From Filobasidium wieringae (taxonomy: Eukaryota; Basidiomycota; Tremellomycetes; Filobasidiales; Filobasidiaceae), in contig BCIV01000006.1 in the NCBI GenBank assembly GCA_001600055.1, positions 434,001 through 498,000 on the forward strand: a DNA stretch of 64,000 bases. The letters run 5' to 3'. The position numbers and the translations under genes were made by a program. Positions 1 to 10,098 of this stretch are shown here, in pieces (positions within the stretch are counted from its first letter, which is position 1; every line of letters begins with the position of its first letter). The notes below the pieces were generated by a model. The model saw only the letters and a list, made by a program, of their open reading frames with translations. It was not told where the DNA came from and made no database searches.

Positions 1-282
1 GAATCGGACGAAAGATCTTGATGTGTCGCTTGAAGGGAGATTGTGGGGATGAGATGAGGGTCGTGTTCGCCTAGCTCCTGCTGATGAAGAAAAAGGCGAT
101 TGTGGTTGATTGAAGTTGTTATGAACATAAGAGATCATGTAGGGACTGACGGTATCTTTCTCAAGCGGGACGTAGATCCCTGTGCAAACCCATTGATCGA
201 ACCCGATCAACGAGGCAGGTTGAAATTCGAACTTTGGATGGTCCGGGAAGATGAGGTAATCTTGCTCTTCGATAGTTGACAT
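1..282 (-). CDS. 5' end of an unknown protein (truncated by window edge)
   Basis: An open frame of 94 codons runs from an ATG at 282-280 to the first base of the window with no stop, so the rest of the gene lies to the left. The start context on the minus strand is AAACCATGT, a good fungal initiation context. The visible protein begins MSTIEEQDYLIFPDHP, followed by an ordered-looking aromatic-rich stretch (GFDQWVCTGIYVPLEKD) up to about residue 50 and then a Ser/Pro/Arg-rich low-complexity tail. I do not recognise the family. A longer overlapping minus frame starting at 376 is an alternative, but it has less protein-like composition. The gene is divergent from the forkhead gene, sharing about 1.2 kb of upstream DNA. 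Confidence 0.5.
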   Translation of the reverse strand, partial: MSTIEEQDYLIFPDHPKFEFQPASLIGFDQWVCTGIYVPLEKDTVSPYMISYVHNNFNQPQSPFSSSAGARRTRPSSHPHNLPSSDTSRSFVRF

Positions 283-1522
283 GGTTTCCTGTCTCTTGTG
301 GCTTGTCGTAGTTGCTAAAATCAGGGTCGAAAGCTACCATGAAGGTTGATGGTGATTCTTGATATCCTCGCTTCAATGTTTACAAAGTGAGACAGGTTGA
401 GAATTATTTGATAACACGTCAACGGACTTCTGAGCTTGGACTGGAAGTGGACCTCGTTTGAAATGCATGATCACACGCGTGACGTCACTGTCTAGAGTGA
501 ATGGTTCAGGTTGCTAGTGACATTGCTGGTATAGATCTTTGCTGTGGTCTAGGTGTGTGCCAGACGTCTGGCCCTCGAGGGATACAAGGCGTATCTACTA
601 ACCACTAACAGCCGATACTGATCAATAATGCAAAGTCCTCTCACGTTTCAAAGTGAACCCGACCGGGAAACGCGAGATCGACGATCATCCGGGTAAAGAT
701 GAAACTCGCTTCCAGGAATCGGAAGGTCGTCCATCCACCATCCATCACTACTCATTTGTCCGATTTCACTCGACTTGGTCTGCGCCTGATCACTAACTGC
801 ACTTGATGTTCGACGACTGCTTGAGAATACTTATTATCATGAGCACATATCGACCGGTGACCTCCATCGCATCGCTCACTCGCTCGCTCGCTGAAAAGCC
901 ATTGACCGGGCGAGTGGCTTTCCTTTCCTTTCCACCGCGGCGCGTCTCCTTCTTCACGCGCCGAGCCAGAGAGAGCTTTGAGAGCTTTGAGCCAGCTGAG
1001 AGATCCTTGTCAGCCAGAAGACTCGATTCCCTCAACAGCGCCAGGTCAGGTCTCAACCTATAGACTCTAGACTCTAGACTCTTGCTCTGATCCTCCTCTC
1101 ACTGTTATCACAAAGCCACTCGATCGTTTCTACTGTATAACCACACCATCCTCACCACCTCCCAGCTTGACCCTCAATCATTACCAAGAAACCTCCTTTG
1201 ACCTGTTCCTCATCTATCCATATCTCTCAACGATCGAGACGAAACAAGACAAACTCGTTGCAAACTTGGAAGCTTTGATGCATTAGAGAAAAGAAGGACC
1301 CGTCACCCTTCTTGGGCATTGAGTGAGTTTTTTCTCTGATAGGTTACCGCATGGACGGAGTGGGAGAGGTATTAACCGCCATCCCTCCGGTTCTCCTCAC
1401 TTCCTAGTTTCTTATCGCTTGCAAACAAACATCATCAAAATCGTCTTGGCCACAGCGAACATCTGATCGCCAACTCGACGGAGCGCAGTGTGATCGCTCG
1501 CTTACCAACTCTGGGAGAATCG
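283..1522. promoter_or_regulatory. Divergent intergenic region between unknown gene and forkhead gene
   Basis: There is no convincing coding exon on either strand here. The right half (about 1060-1480) is pyrimidine-rich on the plus strand and looks like the leader of the forkhead gene. A short tandem repeat of TAGACTC (three copies) sits at about 1063-1082. The short ORFs at 793-1063 on both strands are mutual shadows with low-complexity translations. A 5'-UTR intron for the forkhead gene is possible but not provable from sequence alone. Confidence 0.4.
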
Positions 1523-4500
1523 ATGTTAGCTCTGAGTGGGAATCCTGGGCTTCATTACGCACCTCACCTTCATCCCAGTTCGACAAACACGAGCACCGGT
1601 ACCTTTACCAGTCCGACCGATCTTTGTTATCACCCCGGATCCACACCCCTATCCACATCCGTACCCACACCCTCCCATTCTTCTACGCAAATCTTCCCGA
1701 TGGATTACTCTACCCCTTTTATCTCTACGCGTTCGAGAATCAAGGAAGACCTTTCGAGCGGATCGGGGCAGCTGGATTTGTATCACAACTCGAAGGATAC
1801 GCCGTCACAAGGATCGGCAGAAGGAATGCATAGGAAGATGGAGGAGATGAAACAGTGAGTCTTTCTCCCATTCGGGAGTGGATGGCGAGCGCAAGGAAGC
1901 TGATCAGGAACGACCGAGGGTAGATTCTTGGTCGATAGTCCTACGAAGGGAATGAACTTGGGTTCTAGAGGGAGGAGTGGGAGTGGCACGATCCAACAAT
2001 CTGATGCGACATCTCATTTGGGACCGACTTATCATCAAATCTCCCCCTCTTTCACTCTTCATCGATTGGAAGATGATTCCGAGGACTCTTCCCCTACGAT
2101 CAAACGGATCAACCCTCAATCGGTTCAACCGCGTTTGATTCGACCTACTCCGATCAGATCACAATCACTTCGAACCCCGCAGAACGGGGGGAACCTCTTG
2201 CTCCGACCCTCCCTGGTCACGCGTCAAGGGTCTTGGAGTGGGGAATTAGGGGGAAATCAACAGTTCGAATTGACCGGTCAGGGACAGGGGAGTTTGAATT
2301 ACGATCAAGAGTTTGGATGGCCCGTTAGACCTCATACCACACAACCCATGGATACCCCCTTGGCGAGGTATGGGAGTGGAGCCGGAGGATTGATGATGCA
2401 TCATTATCAGCAGCAGCATCAGTTGAATCAACAGCAGGAGATGATGGCGGTGGGGAACCAAGATCCTTTTGCTCTCTCGACCCCTATCGTTAGACCACAG
2501 ACGGTTCATATGGAAGACCTCGTACCCCAGGCCAACGCGTTCGGCGGAAGACCAGGGTCGGTCGGGATTCCGGGGGATAACGGTTCGGCCATCAATAACC
2601 TCCAGATCGGCTCGACTTTGGGAAGACCGTCCTCCGTCTTCAGTCAGAGGATGAATGTGGATTATGAGGATGACGAGGAAGAGGATGACGCTTCCACCGC
2701 CTCGCCGACCGATAAAGGGGCTCGATCGGGGTCGAGATTGGGAACGCATTCGCTCTCCGCTTCACAAGGGAACAGGCTGAGGGCCAATGGGTCTCCTGCT
2801 GGGACCGTCGTCTCTCGATCCATGACTCCGTTTAGCGAGTCGAGCTACCAGCCCAGTGTTGCTAGCACCAAACGGGTCGGGGAGAAAAAGAAGGTCATAG
2901 GGTTGAACATGGGGAGTAGGTTGGGGAGGGGCGAGGTGGATGATGATGAAGAAGATGACGAAGAGGATGATGATGAGAGCGAACAGGAGGAAGAGGAACA
3001 GGAGAGCGCGAGCGATACGGACGAAGATGAAGAGGGGGACACAAGAGGTCCTTCTTCCCGGGCGTCCACCCGGATCCCTCAAGTATCGCCGACAAAGACC
3101 GGCAAGGGGAAGCACGACAAGAACGGGAAACAGACGTTGCTGTCCACCAAGAAATCGACGGTCGTTAATACCAAGAAGAACAAGGGGGATGTCAAGGTCA
3201 GGGACGCGGCGAGGAAACCTCCCAACAACTTGAACGTCAAAGCCGCTGCCGCTGCTGAAAAGGATAAACCCTATGTTCCCGAAAACTTGCCTCCCCCACC
3301 TCGATCGTCGGATAAACCTTCGTGGTCTTATGCCGCCCTGATCGGTCAAGCCATTCTCGGATCGTCCAGAAAGAGACTCGCCCTGAATCAAATCTACGCT
3401 TGGATCTCGGCCGCTTACCCTTACTTCAAACCGGGAGAGAGCGGGTGGATGAATTCGATCCGTCATAACCTCAGTTTGAACGATTGTTTCGTCAAGGGCG
3501 AGCGTAATGCCGATGAAAAGGGCGGAAAGGGATCGGTCTGGATGATCGATCCTGCTCTCGAATTCCAGTTCAAGGATGGAGGGTTCAAGAAGCAACAAAA
3601 GGCTAGGCAAGTCCCTCCTACCGATCCTGACAACATGTCGAGCGTGATGAAGAGTGGGAAGAAGAGAAAGGTGGGAGGCGGGGATGAGATCAAGAGGAAT
3701 AGCAGTGCCGAGTTGGGTACCCCGATGATCCACGGCACACCTCTGTCCATTCCTTCTGACCATCATCCTACCCCTCACGTCCTTCAATGTTCCCCACTCA
3801 CTGCCGAAGCACCCATGAGTAACAAGCGGCCTCGATTGGAAAAGGCAAACACGTGGGCGACACCGGTGCATCCTGGATCGCGACCTGGATCGGGCATGAA
3901 CTTTAGACGAAACTCTGCTATCATCGGACCGAACGGGATGATCGAGATGGACGACGAGAACGGTCAAATCGTCGAGTACAGGAGGATGTCGGGATCTCCC
4001 GTCATACAAAGTGCGCCATCGAGCGGGGTCCTCATGGATCGCGGTTCCCCTGAGGATATGTTACCTCATCATGCGCACCTGTCCATGGGTCACCCCGCAT
4101 CCATGGGGAACAGGGTCTCGCAACAAGGACCTCATCATCAATTCAACGCGGATGATTACACCACTCCCAACCGTCCTCTCAGTTCGAATCCTCTTCATCG
4201 ACCGCACCTCCTTTCGTCTTCCATGATGGTACCTGGCCTGACACCATCCGCCTCGTCTCCTGTCTCTTCCTCCCCATACCCCGCTACCAACCCAAGAAAC
4301 CACATGATGGACAGGCGAATGGCTCACTTCCGCCATCCATCTGATCTCGATGAAGTACGGATACGAGGAGATGATGACGGACTCAGCTCGGATCCCGCTG
4401 CGCCTCCTGATACATTCCGCAAACCATACAACACCGGCCTTCAACCTGCTCCTCAGCTCGGGGGTGCGTTTGTGGCGCCCTTGCCCCCTACAAAGTTCCA

Positions 4501-5122
4501 GCGACCGAAAACCATGCCTCTCGAGACCAATCTGACAAGCAACACTGCAGGCAACAATACCCTTTCACCGATCGTCGATCGAAAACCCCATCGAACGACT
4601 AAATCGGTCAGCTTACCAGGTCCAGGAAGCTTGCTCAGTCAATCTCCACGAACTAGCTCGGAAAGGTCATCGATCCCTGCTGCCGATGTCCTGGGCCACC
4701 TCGATCGTCTTCCGCGGTCACCCATCGGGCCATCATATTCTACCAATGCCAATAGCTTTGCTACTCCCATGAACCCCATGTCGCGACACAGGACGGCTGG
4801 CTTCACTCCCCGCTCAAATGTACTCGCGCAGCTATCGACCCCATCTCGTAACAACGCTGGAATCCCTCACGAAACGCCAATCGGAAACGTCAAGGCACAG
4901 TTCAAGGCCGAACACAGACTGCTGGACAGTCCTATGGGGTTGAACGGATCTTGTTACGATCTTACCGATCATAGTTATCAGGTAGATTGGGAACTCGAGC
5001 AAATGACTTCGCGAGGTTCTCCGACCACTGCCACCGCTCAGAACGGTTGTCGACGGATCGAGGGAGAGAGCGTAGCACGGACGTTGTTCGAGGTCGAAAC
5101 GGGGCCATTTTCCGATCCTTGA
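1523..5122 (+). CDS. Forkhead (winged-helix) transcription factor, Hcm1/Sep1-like
   Basis: Two exons, 1523-1854 and 1924-5122, joined by a 69-nt intron with donor GTGAGT and acceptor TAG; 1176 residues. The forkhead domain lies at about residues 574-665. It starts DKPSWSYAALIGQAIL and carries the recognition-helix signature WMNSIRHNLSLNDCF, then a wing ending in VWMIDP. The canonical tyrosine of KPPYSY is a tryptophan here. An acidic tract of Asp/Glu lies at about 449-485, directly before a basic Lys-rich stretch; the rest is Ser/Pro-rich and probably disordered. In ascomycete yeasts this single-forkhead class drives cell-cycle (S-phase or mitotic) gene expression; the specific target set here is inference. 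The second exon is 3.2 kb without an intron, unusual for this window. The start ATG at 1523 is the first in frame; an extra upstream exon cannot be excluded. Confidence 0.85.
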
Positions 5123-5463
5123 TGGAAGTTACTTTTTTTGAAATGTTGTTCTTTAGTATAGTCTTACCTTTTCCGCTTATATCCGCAGTAACTTGTTCTC
5201 TAGTGTATCCGTCTGTCACGTTTGTCATGTAGCTTCTTCGGTGTTTCAGCATGAGATAATATGTCATCCAGCTTCTCGTCTCGCTATCTGACCTCGTTCG
5301 ATTTGCAGCCGCTGTTTACAATGTTCGCGATCTGGAACTTAGACGTATTGCAGCGTCCGAGGATTGTTAAGTTTGAGTATACCACTCAAAGGCTTTCGCA
5401 GGCCCATATACCAAGCTTCGAAACCCTTGCACAAGGCTATCGAACGATCTTAGTCAACTTTCT
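5123..5463. other. Intergenic spacer, forkhead 3' end to sirtuin start
   Basis: About 340 bp holding the forkhead 3' UTR and the sirtuin promoter and leader. In the sirtuin frame an in-phase TGA occurs upstream (near 5372), so the ATG at 5464 is the first usable start in that exon. No other feature is visible. Confidence 0.4.
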
Positions 5464-6986
5464 ATGGCTGGAACGACGCTTAAACGGAGAAGATCAACGA
5501 CATCTGAAGCTGCAGTTGCCCACAAGCAACATCGGGAAGGCGATGAAGAACCTTTCCGAATAGCAGCTGAACTGATCGAGCAAAGCAGCAGTATACTTGT
5601 TCTGACAGGGGCAGGTATTTCAACCTCTGTCGGTATACCTGGTAGATATCATTTGCCGTAGCTAGGCTCCAGGATAGCACGATGCTGAACAGGGACCCGG
5701 ACATAGATTTCCGATCACCAGATGGATTGTACGCTACCTTACATGATCATCAATTCGGATCCACTACAAACTCGATTAGGGAGGAGGAACTCGATGTCCC
5801 CGATCAGAGTAGAAGACCAAGAAGAGTCGCAGCAGGAAAGGGGGAAGGCAAGCGAAAAGCAGCTGAGGAGCAACTTGGACGTTATGTGATCACGGATCCA
5901 CAGGAGCTGATGAGCATAGACGTGTTCAAGAACCACCCGGAGGTGTTCTAGTATGTCTCGAACTGATGAGCTCTTTATAAGATGATAACAGAATAGTGTA
6001 GTTCTTTCGCAAAGCGCATCTATCCCGGTGGTCACCAACCGAGCGAAACTCACTTCTGGATAAAGAAGCTGGAAGCAGATAAGAAGGTATGAATTAGCGA
6101 AAGCCCTGAATATATTCCTTACGCTAATTACCGTCTGTAGTTGCTACGGTTGTACACACAGGTCCGTCATTCGTTTGCCTGATAAAAACATGCACTTAGC
6201 ACTATTCTTTCGCAGAATATCGACACGCTTGAGTCGGTCGCTGGAATAGAGAAAGTCGTGTATTGTCATGGTATGATATCTCCTATCTGGGTCTGAGATT
6301 CTATGGGCTGATTTCATATCGAACTCGTCAGGCTCGTTTGACACGGCTTCGTGTATGCAATGCAAACGCACGGTTTCAGGTTCAGAGATCAAATCTGATA
6401 TCCAAGCGCAAATCGTCCCGTTGTGTGAGATATGTACTGGGTCTACAGGTACGAAACAGGCCAGACCCGTCATGAAGGTATGCCGTAGAGTATATATAGA
6501 TTGTATAACTCTCGCTCACCACATTTCCCATTGCTAGCCAAACATAACGTTCTTTGGCGAAGCATTGGATCACGGGTATCACACTCAAATAGCGCTGTGA
6601 GTACACACGAACCGATGTTTTGCCCACAATTCCGACTTGAAACTTGCACTCTCTGGTATCAGTGACCGAGAACAAGTTGATCTCTTGATCGTTATAGGTA
6701 CCAGTCTCAAGATCCCCCCAGTAAAGGATATACCAGGTAACGCAGATCCATGCCGTCCTGCAGCAAGAGAAGCTCACGCTTGTTCGCCACAGCGCAACTA
6801 TCACCAGACATCCCACAAATACTCATCAATCGAGAGAACTCTAGCCAGATGAAACCTACTGTGAGTAAGCAATCGTTGTTTCTCCTCGTATAGCTAGACT
6901 TCATTGGCATGAGAGGATTTCAGGTGTTTCTGAAAGGAGATTGCGACAACGTGATACGTCGATTGTCTAGACGGACTGTAGAGTAA
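5464..6986 (+). CDS. NAD-dependent protein deacetylase, Sir2/Hst1 (SIRT1) class
   Basis: Ten exons: 5464-5641, 5707-5950, 6002-6086, 6141-6161, 6216-6270, 6332-6477, 6538-6596, 6663-6736, 6793-6860, 6924-6986; 993 nt, 330 residues. The chain restores every class I sirtuin signature in order: GAGISTSVGIPDFRSPDGLY (NAD site), DPQE, TQNIDTLESVAG, the catalytic His in YCHGSFDTASC, two CxxC zinc pairs (CMQC and CEIC), ITFFGEAL, LLIVIGTSLK, PQILINRE and GDCD near the end. Sequence order and motifs are closest to Sir2/Hst1/SIRT1 rather than Hst2 or Hst3/4. The protein is compact: it lacks the long N-terminal extension of yeast Sir2 and has a basic insertion (SRRPRR...GKRK) between GLYATL and DPQE, possibly an NLS. 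One exon is only 21 nt. Likely role: histone deacetylation and silencing; that is family knowledge, not seen here. Confidence 0.88.
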
Positions 6987-7797
6987 GGCTTGTAACGTCG
7001 TTGTGTATTCGCAAGATCCACGCCAATACGGAGCATTATGAGCATCATCATGAGCCAAATCCTAGATTACTCTGTAAAGTCTGTCGAATTGCAAGCAGGG
7101 GGCAACGAGACTTTACAGATACTTGAAAATAAGAACCTAGGTGTAAGAGATCGAGATAGACGAATCAGAACGTATCCGGAAGCAGTTATCAAAGCGAGAC
7201 TATGGTATCCATAATATCAAGTGCCGAAGGCAAGTAGGTACAATCCTAATCAAGTATCTACAAGCAACGATCGTTTTGTTTTATTCCCTAATCACATCAA
7301 AAAGAAGCGTCAATCAGCATCCGAACGATGAAAAGGCGTAACGATCTCGAGATTTGATGAAGGGGATCAGAGGTGTGTTATAAAGGTAGCGAGAAGTTTT
7401 CGGCATCGTCCACCGGGCAGCGTTGCCTCTACATGCCCAGAAAGGGCAAGGATGAACTCCAGCCAAATGCACTCAAGTCATCAGGTGGAGAGGAGGAGGT
7501 AGGATATGGGAGGAGATGGGGAAGGAGATCGAGAGGAGATGCTTACCTGTTTTGTGCGCCTATTGTGCCACAGGTCGCGAGAGGGGATATGTTCGTTCAG
7601 ATACAGAGAGCGTGATTATGGTTGTAGTTGTTGTCCAAGAAATACAGAGAGCGTGATGATGTTCGTAGGCCAGTTGGCCGCCCAAGACTAGAGATACCGG
7701 GATGAGAGTCGAGATGAGACGAGGTGGAGGGAAGAGCGAGAAGGTGAAGGGGGGGAGTCAAGGAGATGACTTTTTGGTAGGCGGGCGGGTGAGGAGC
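6987..7797. other. Convergent intergenic region with a short direct repeat
   Basis: Space between the stop of the sirtuin and the stop of the convergent DPBB gene. No supported coding exon. A 16-bp direct repeat (ATACAGAGAGCGTGAT) occurs at 7601-7616 and 7642-7657, 41 bp apart. The 80-aa open frame at 7373-7615 has no recognisable protein features. Confidence 0.4.
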
Positions 7798-8278
7798 TTA
7801 GTTCCTCTTGAGGAAGTTCCACTTGGCAGTGAGGACACCGGCGTCGAGTCCACCGTCGGCGGAGAGAGCGGCGAAGAGGGAGGGGGACAAGTCCAAGTCA
7901 CCCTCTCCACAGCTGGGGCACTCGTCGACGACGACGGCAGTTCGGGTCTTTCCTCCGACGGTGATTCGGACACCCTGTCCACAGTTGTTACCTCCGTTCC
8001 TCTCGAAGATGGGGGAGTTGAGGGCGACGATCCAGTCATCGGAACCTGAGGGAAGCGGTAGAAGTTAGTAATGCTCGTCGTATGTCAAACCAAGACGTGT
8101 TCTCACCTGAAGTCCATCCACAAGCACCCAAACCGGGCTCGAAGTAGGTCATACGACCGGTCCTGGAGACACGGGCCTCGAGAACGTGAGCGTTCTCAGC
8201 CTCGGCGACGGGAGCGGCGTTGATAACGGCCAAAGAAGCCAAGATGGCGACGAAAGTAGTCTTGGTGAATCCGAACAT
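7798..8278 (-). CDS. Small secreted double-psi beta-barrel (RlpA/barwin-like) protein
   Basis: Two exons on the minus strand, 8278-8107 and 8045-7798, with a 61-nt intron (donor GTGAGA, acceptor CAG); 420 nt, 139 residues. A hydrophobic signal peptide (MFGFTKTTFVAILASLAVINA) is followed by a short propeptide-like stretch and the DPBB domain from about residue 46: MTYFEPGLGACGW, then SDDWIVALN, FERNGGNNCGQGVRITV, VVVDECPSCGEGDLDLS and LTAKWNF near the end. This is the pattern of fungal expansin-like/RlpA-like secreted proteins, including the conserved DxCPxC turn and several cysteines. There is no carbohydrate-binding module, so activity on cell wall or host polymer is unproven. Codon use is strongly biased to C-ending and preferred codons, suggesting high expression. 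Confidence 0.88.
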
Positions 8279-10098
8279 TGTTAAAGTGTTTTTAAATGTT
8301 GGTTGGTAGTAAGCGTTTACTGAGTGAATGTGGTGGTAAAGTGTACCGGTGGAATTTGTCTGAAAGACGAGTGTGTCGAGTTGGACTGAGGAGTCGGTTG
8401 AGAGTTGCGATAGCGAGAGTTGGTGAGGAAAGAAGAGAGACGATGAAGTGAGCAGAAGAACGAGCTCGATTCGACGAGACTATATACCTTTTCATCTTGG
8501 CTGAGCGGACTTTGAGTTTGCGCTGTACCATGTGCGACTTGGCTGACATGAGGTCGAGTTCTCACAGCAAGTTACCGGCGAGTGGAATAGGGGGAATGTC
8601 GAAATCCAAGAAAGAGGGTATCGACCTCGAGACAGGGCCCGAAATCCGTCGATTACCAGCAAGATCAGCGCCAAACAAAAGCGCACGTGAATTCTGGGGT
8701 CGAAACGGCGACCCAGATTCGGTACGCGTCGCCCCAAGAAAGGGCCCAGCAATCCCGGGTGTAAACTCGATTGAAAGCCAACGGATGCTACCGAGAAGGT
8801 TACTCTGCTTTTATCTGAGCAGACTTTGCCATATTTCTGAAAGTTTTATGCGTACTTTGACGGTATCCATACTCGCTTTCATGGCAAAAGAGGGGGCTGC
8901 TCTCTTTTGTCTGTTCTCGACTAGATTTGACAATTCAGACCCCAAATATCGATGGCATCTCCGTAATTTCTGACCCATTCTGAAAGAATTTAGATCTCAG
9001 AATGATGGGAATCTATCCAAATTTGTGCAAGGTCTGTCCTTTTCGACTCAAAATCGGCAGGCGCTCGACTGTACAGATTCCGGGTCGTCAGCATTCATGT
9101 CTCACCCCGCTTCCGTATGCTGCCACATGGGAGTCGCGTAAATGCTCGGCCATCGCTCTAGCTCCGATCGGAGAAAACGGATAGAAAACGGTCGGAACAA
9201 AAGACGCCTTCCGATATACCCGGCCTCCTTCCCGAGGCTTCTGTGATCTTCCAAGCTCCGGTGCCTGTCCATTCGAGGGTTATCCCGCATTCATTTGAGG
9301 GTTTCCTCGAAATCTCGACCCCAAACCGTTCTCGGTTCGGCTCGGATTCAGGTCGGTCGTCCCCGACAAGGTTCCGTATGAAACGACGTCGCTCCCTTTG
9401 ACAAAAGCCCAACCCCTTTTCAACCCCCGTTTCATCAGAGGCTTCACGTTTCGAATGGGTCTAACGCTAGTTCGTGTTCGAGCGGGAAGTCTAAACACTT
9501 TGCAGATCGATCATCGATCCTCCCGTCGCTTGTCATCAGATGACCTCACATATCTAGCATGGCATTGCATGCTCCATTGACCCGAATTCCTTTCAACCCG
9601 AAACCATAGCATGACCACTACTTCTGGCAGCTACAACCCCTCCATCCATTCTACCGGGTCCGGCGCTCGACGCGGAACGTACCCGCCTCATCATCCTTGA
9701 TCACACAGATTCGTCTCACTCGGTTCGAACCCATGGTCGTCATGCGACCGATATTGCTACTCTCCCCCTGCAGCTCAGGCTAATATCGCATGCTCCATTC
9801 ATGCAGCAATTGTGAAGGGCAGATCAAGGACCAGTCCGATATGGAAAGGACGTAGACGTTGAGGGCGGAACTTCCTATCGCTTGCGCAGTGCGGGATACA
9901 GACTTTCAAAGTTGACTCAAAACGGTCTCCTGTCCGGTCAAGTGGCAGGTCGAACTGATCGCCGCCTGAGTATTTGCACCCTTGACCTGTGTTTGTATCC
10001 CTGCTTCAGTAGTTCTTTCCGTTACAGACCTTGATAGATGGAGAGCCTGAAATATCGAAAGACACAAATGCGCGCAGTAACGCATACGTCTGGCAGCT
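8279..10098. other. 1.8 kb without a supported gene (DPBB promoter side)
   Basis: The first 250 bp is the DPBB leader and core promoter (read leftwards). Beyond it I find no exon chain or family motif on either strand. The longest open frame (158 codons, 8497-8973 plus) starts inside the DPBB promoter and has no recognisable domain. The stretch could hold a large regulatory region or a fast-evolving RNA; nothing in the sequence decides this. Confidence 0.35.
8481..8488 (-). promoter_or_regulatory. TATA box candidate for the DPBB gene
   Basis: On the minus strand the sequence AAGGTATATA lies about 205 nt upstream of the DPBB start codon, with a pyrimidine-rich leader between. The position fits a fungal TATA element, but only by sequence resemblance. 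Confidence 0.4.

Noticed and set aside
2762..4009. 415-codon open frame on the minus strand
   Set aside because: It is the antisense shadow of the forkhead exon; translation is Arg/His-rich nonsense with no domain, and the plus frame has an intact forkhead domain.
5464..6986. Sirtuin as a broken pseudogene
   Set aside because: The frame breaks all coincide with GT-AG introns, and splicing restores every catalytic motif in 330 codons.
8497..8973. 158-codon plus-strand open frame in the gene-free block
   Set aside because: No domain, no splice context, mixed low-complexity composition, and it starts inside the DPBB promoter.
9722..9731. GGTTCGAACC resembling a tRNA B box
   Set aside because: No T-stem, acceptor stem or A box can be formed around it on either strand; it is only a palindrome.
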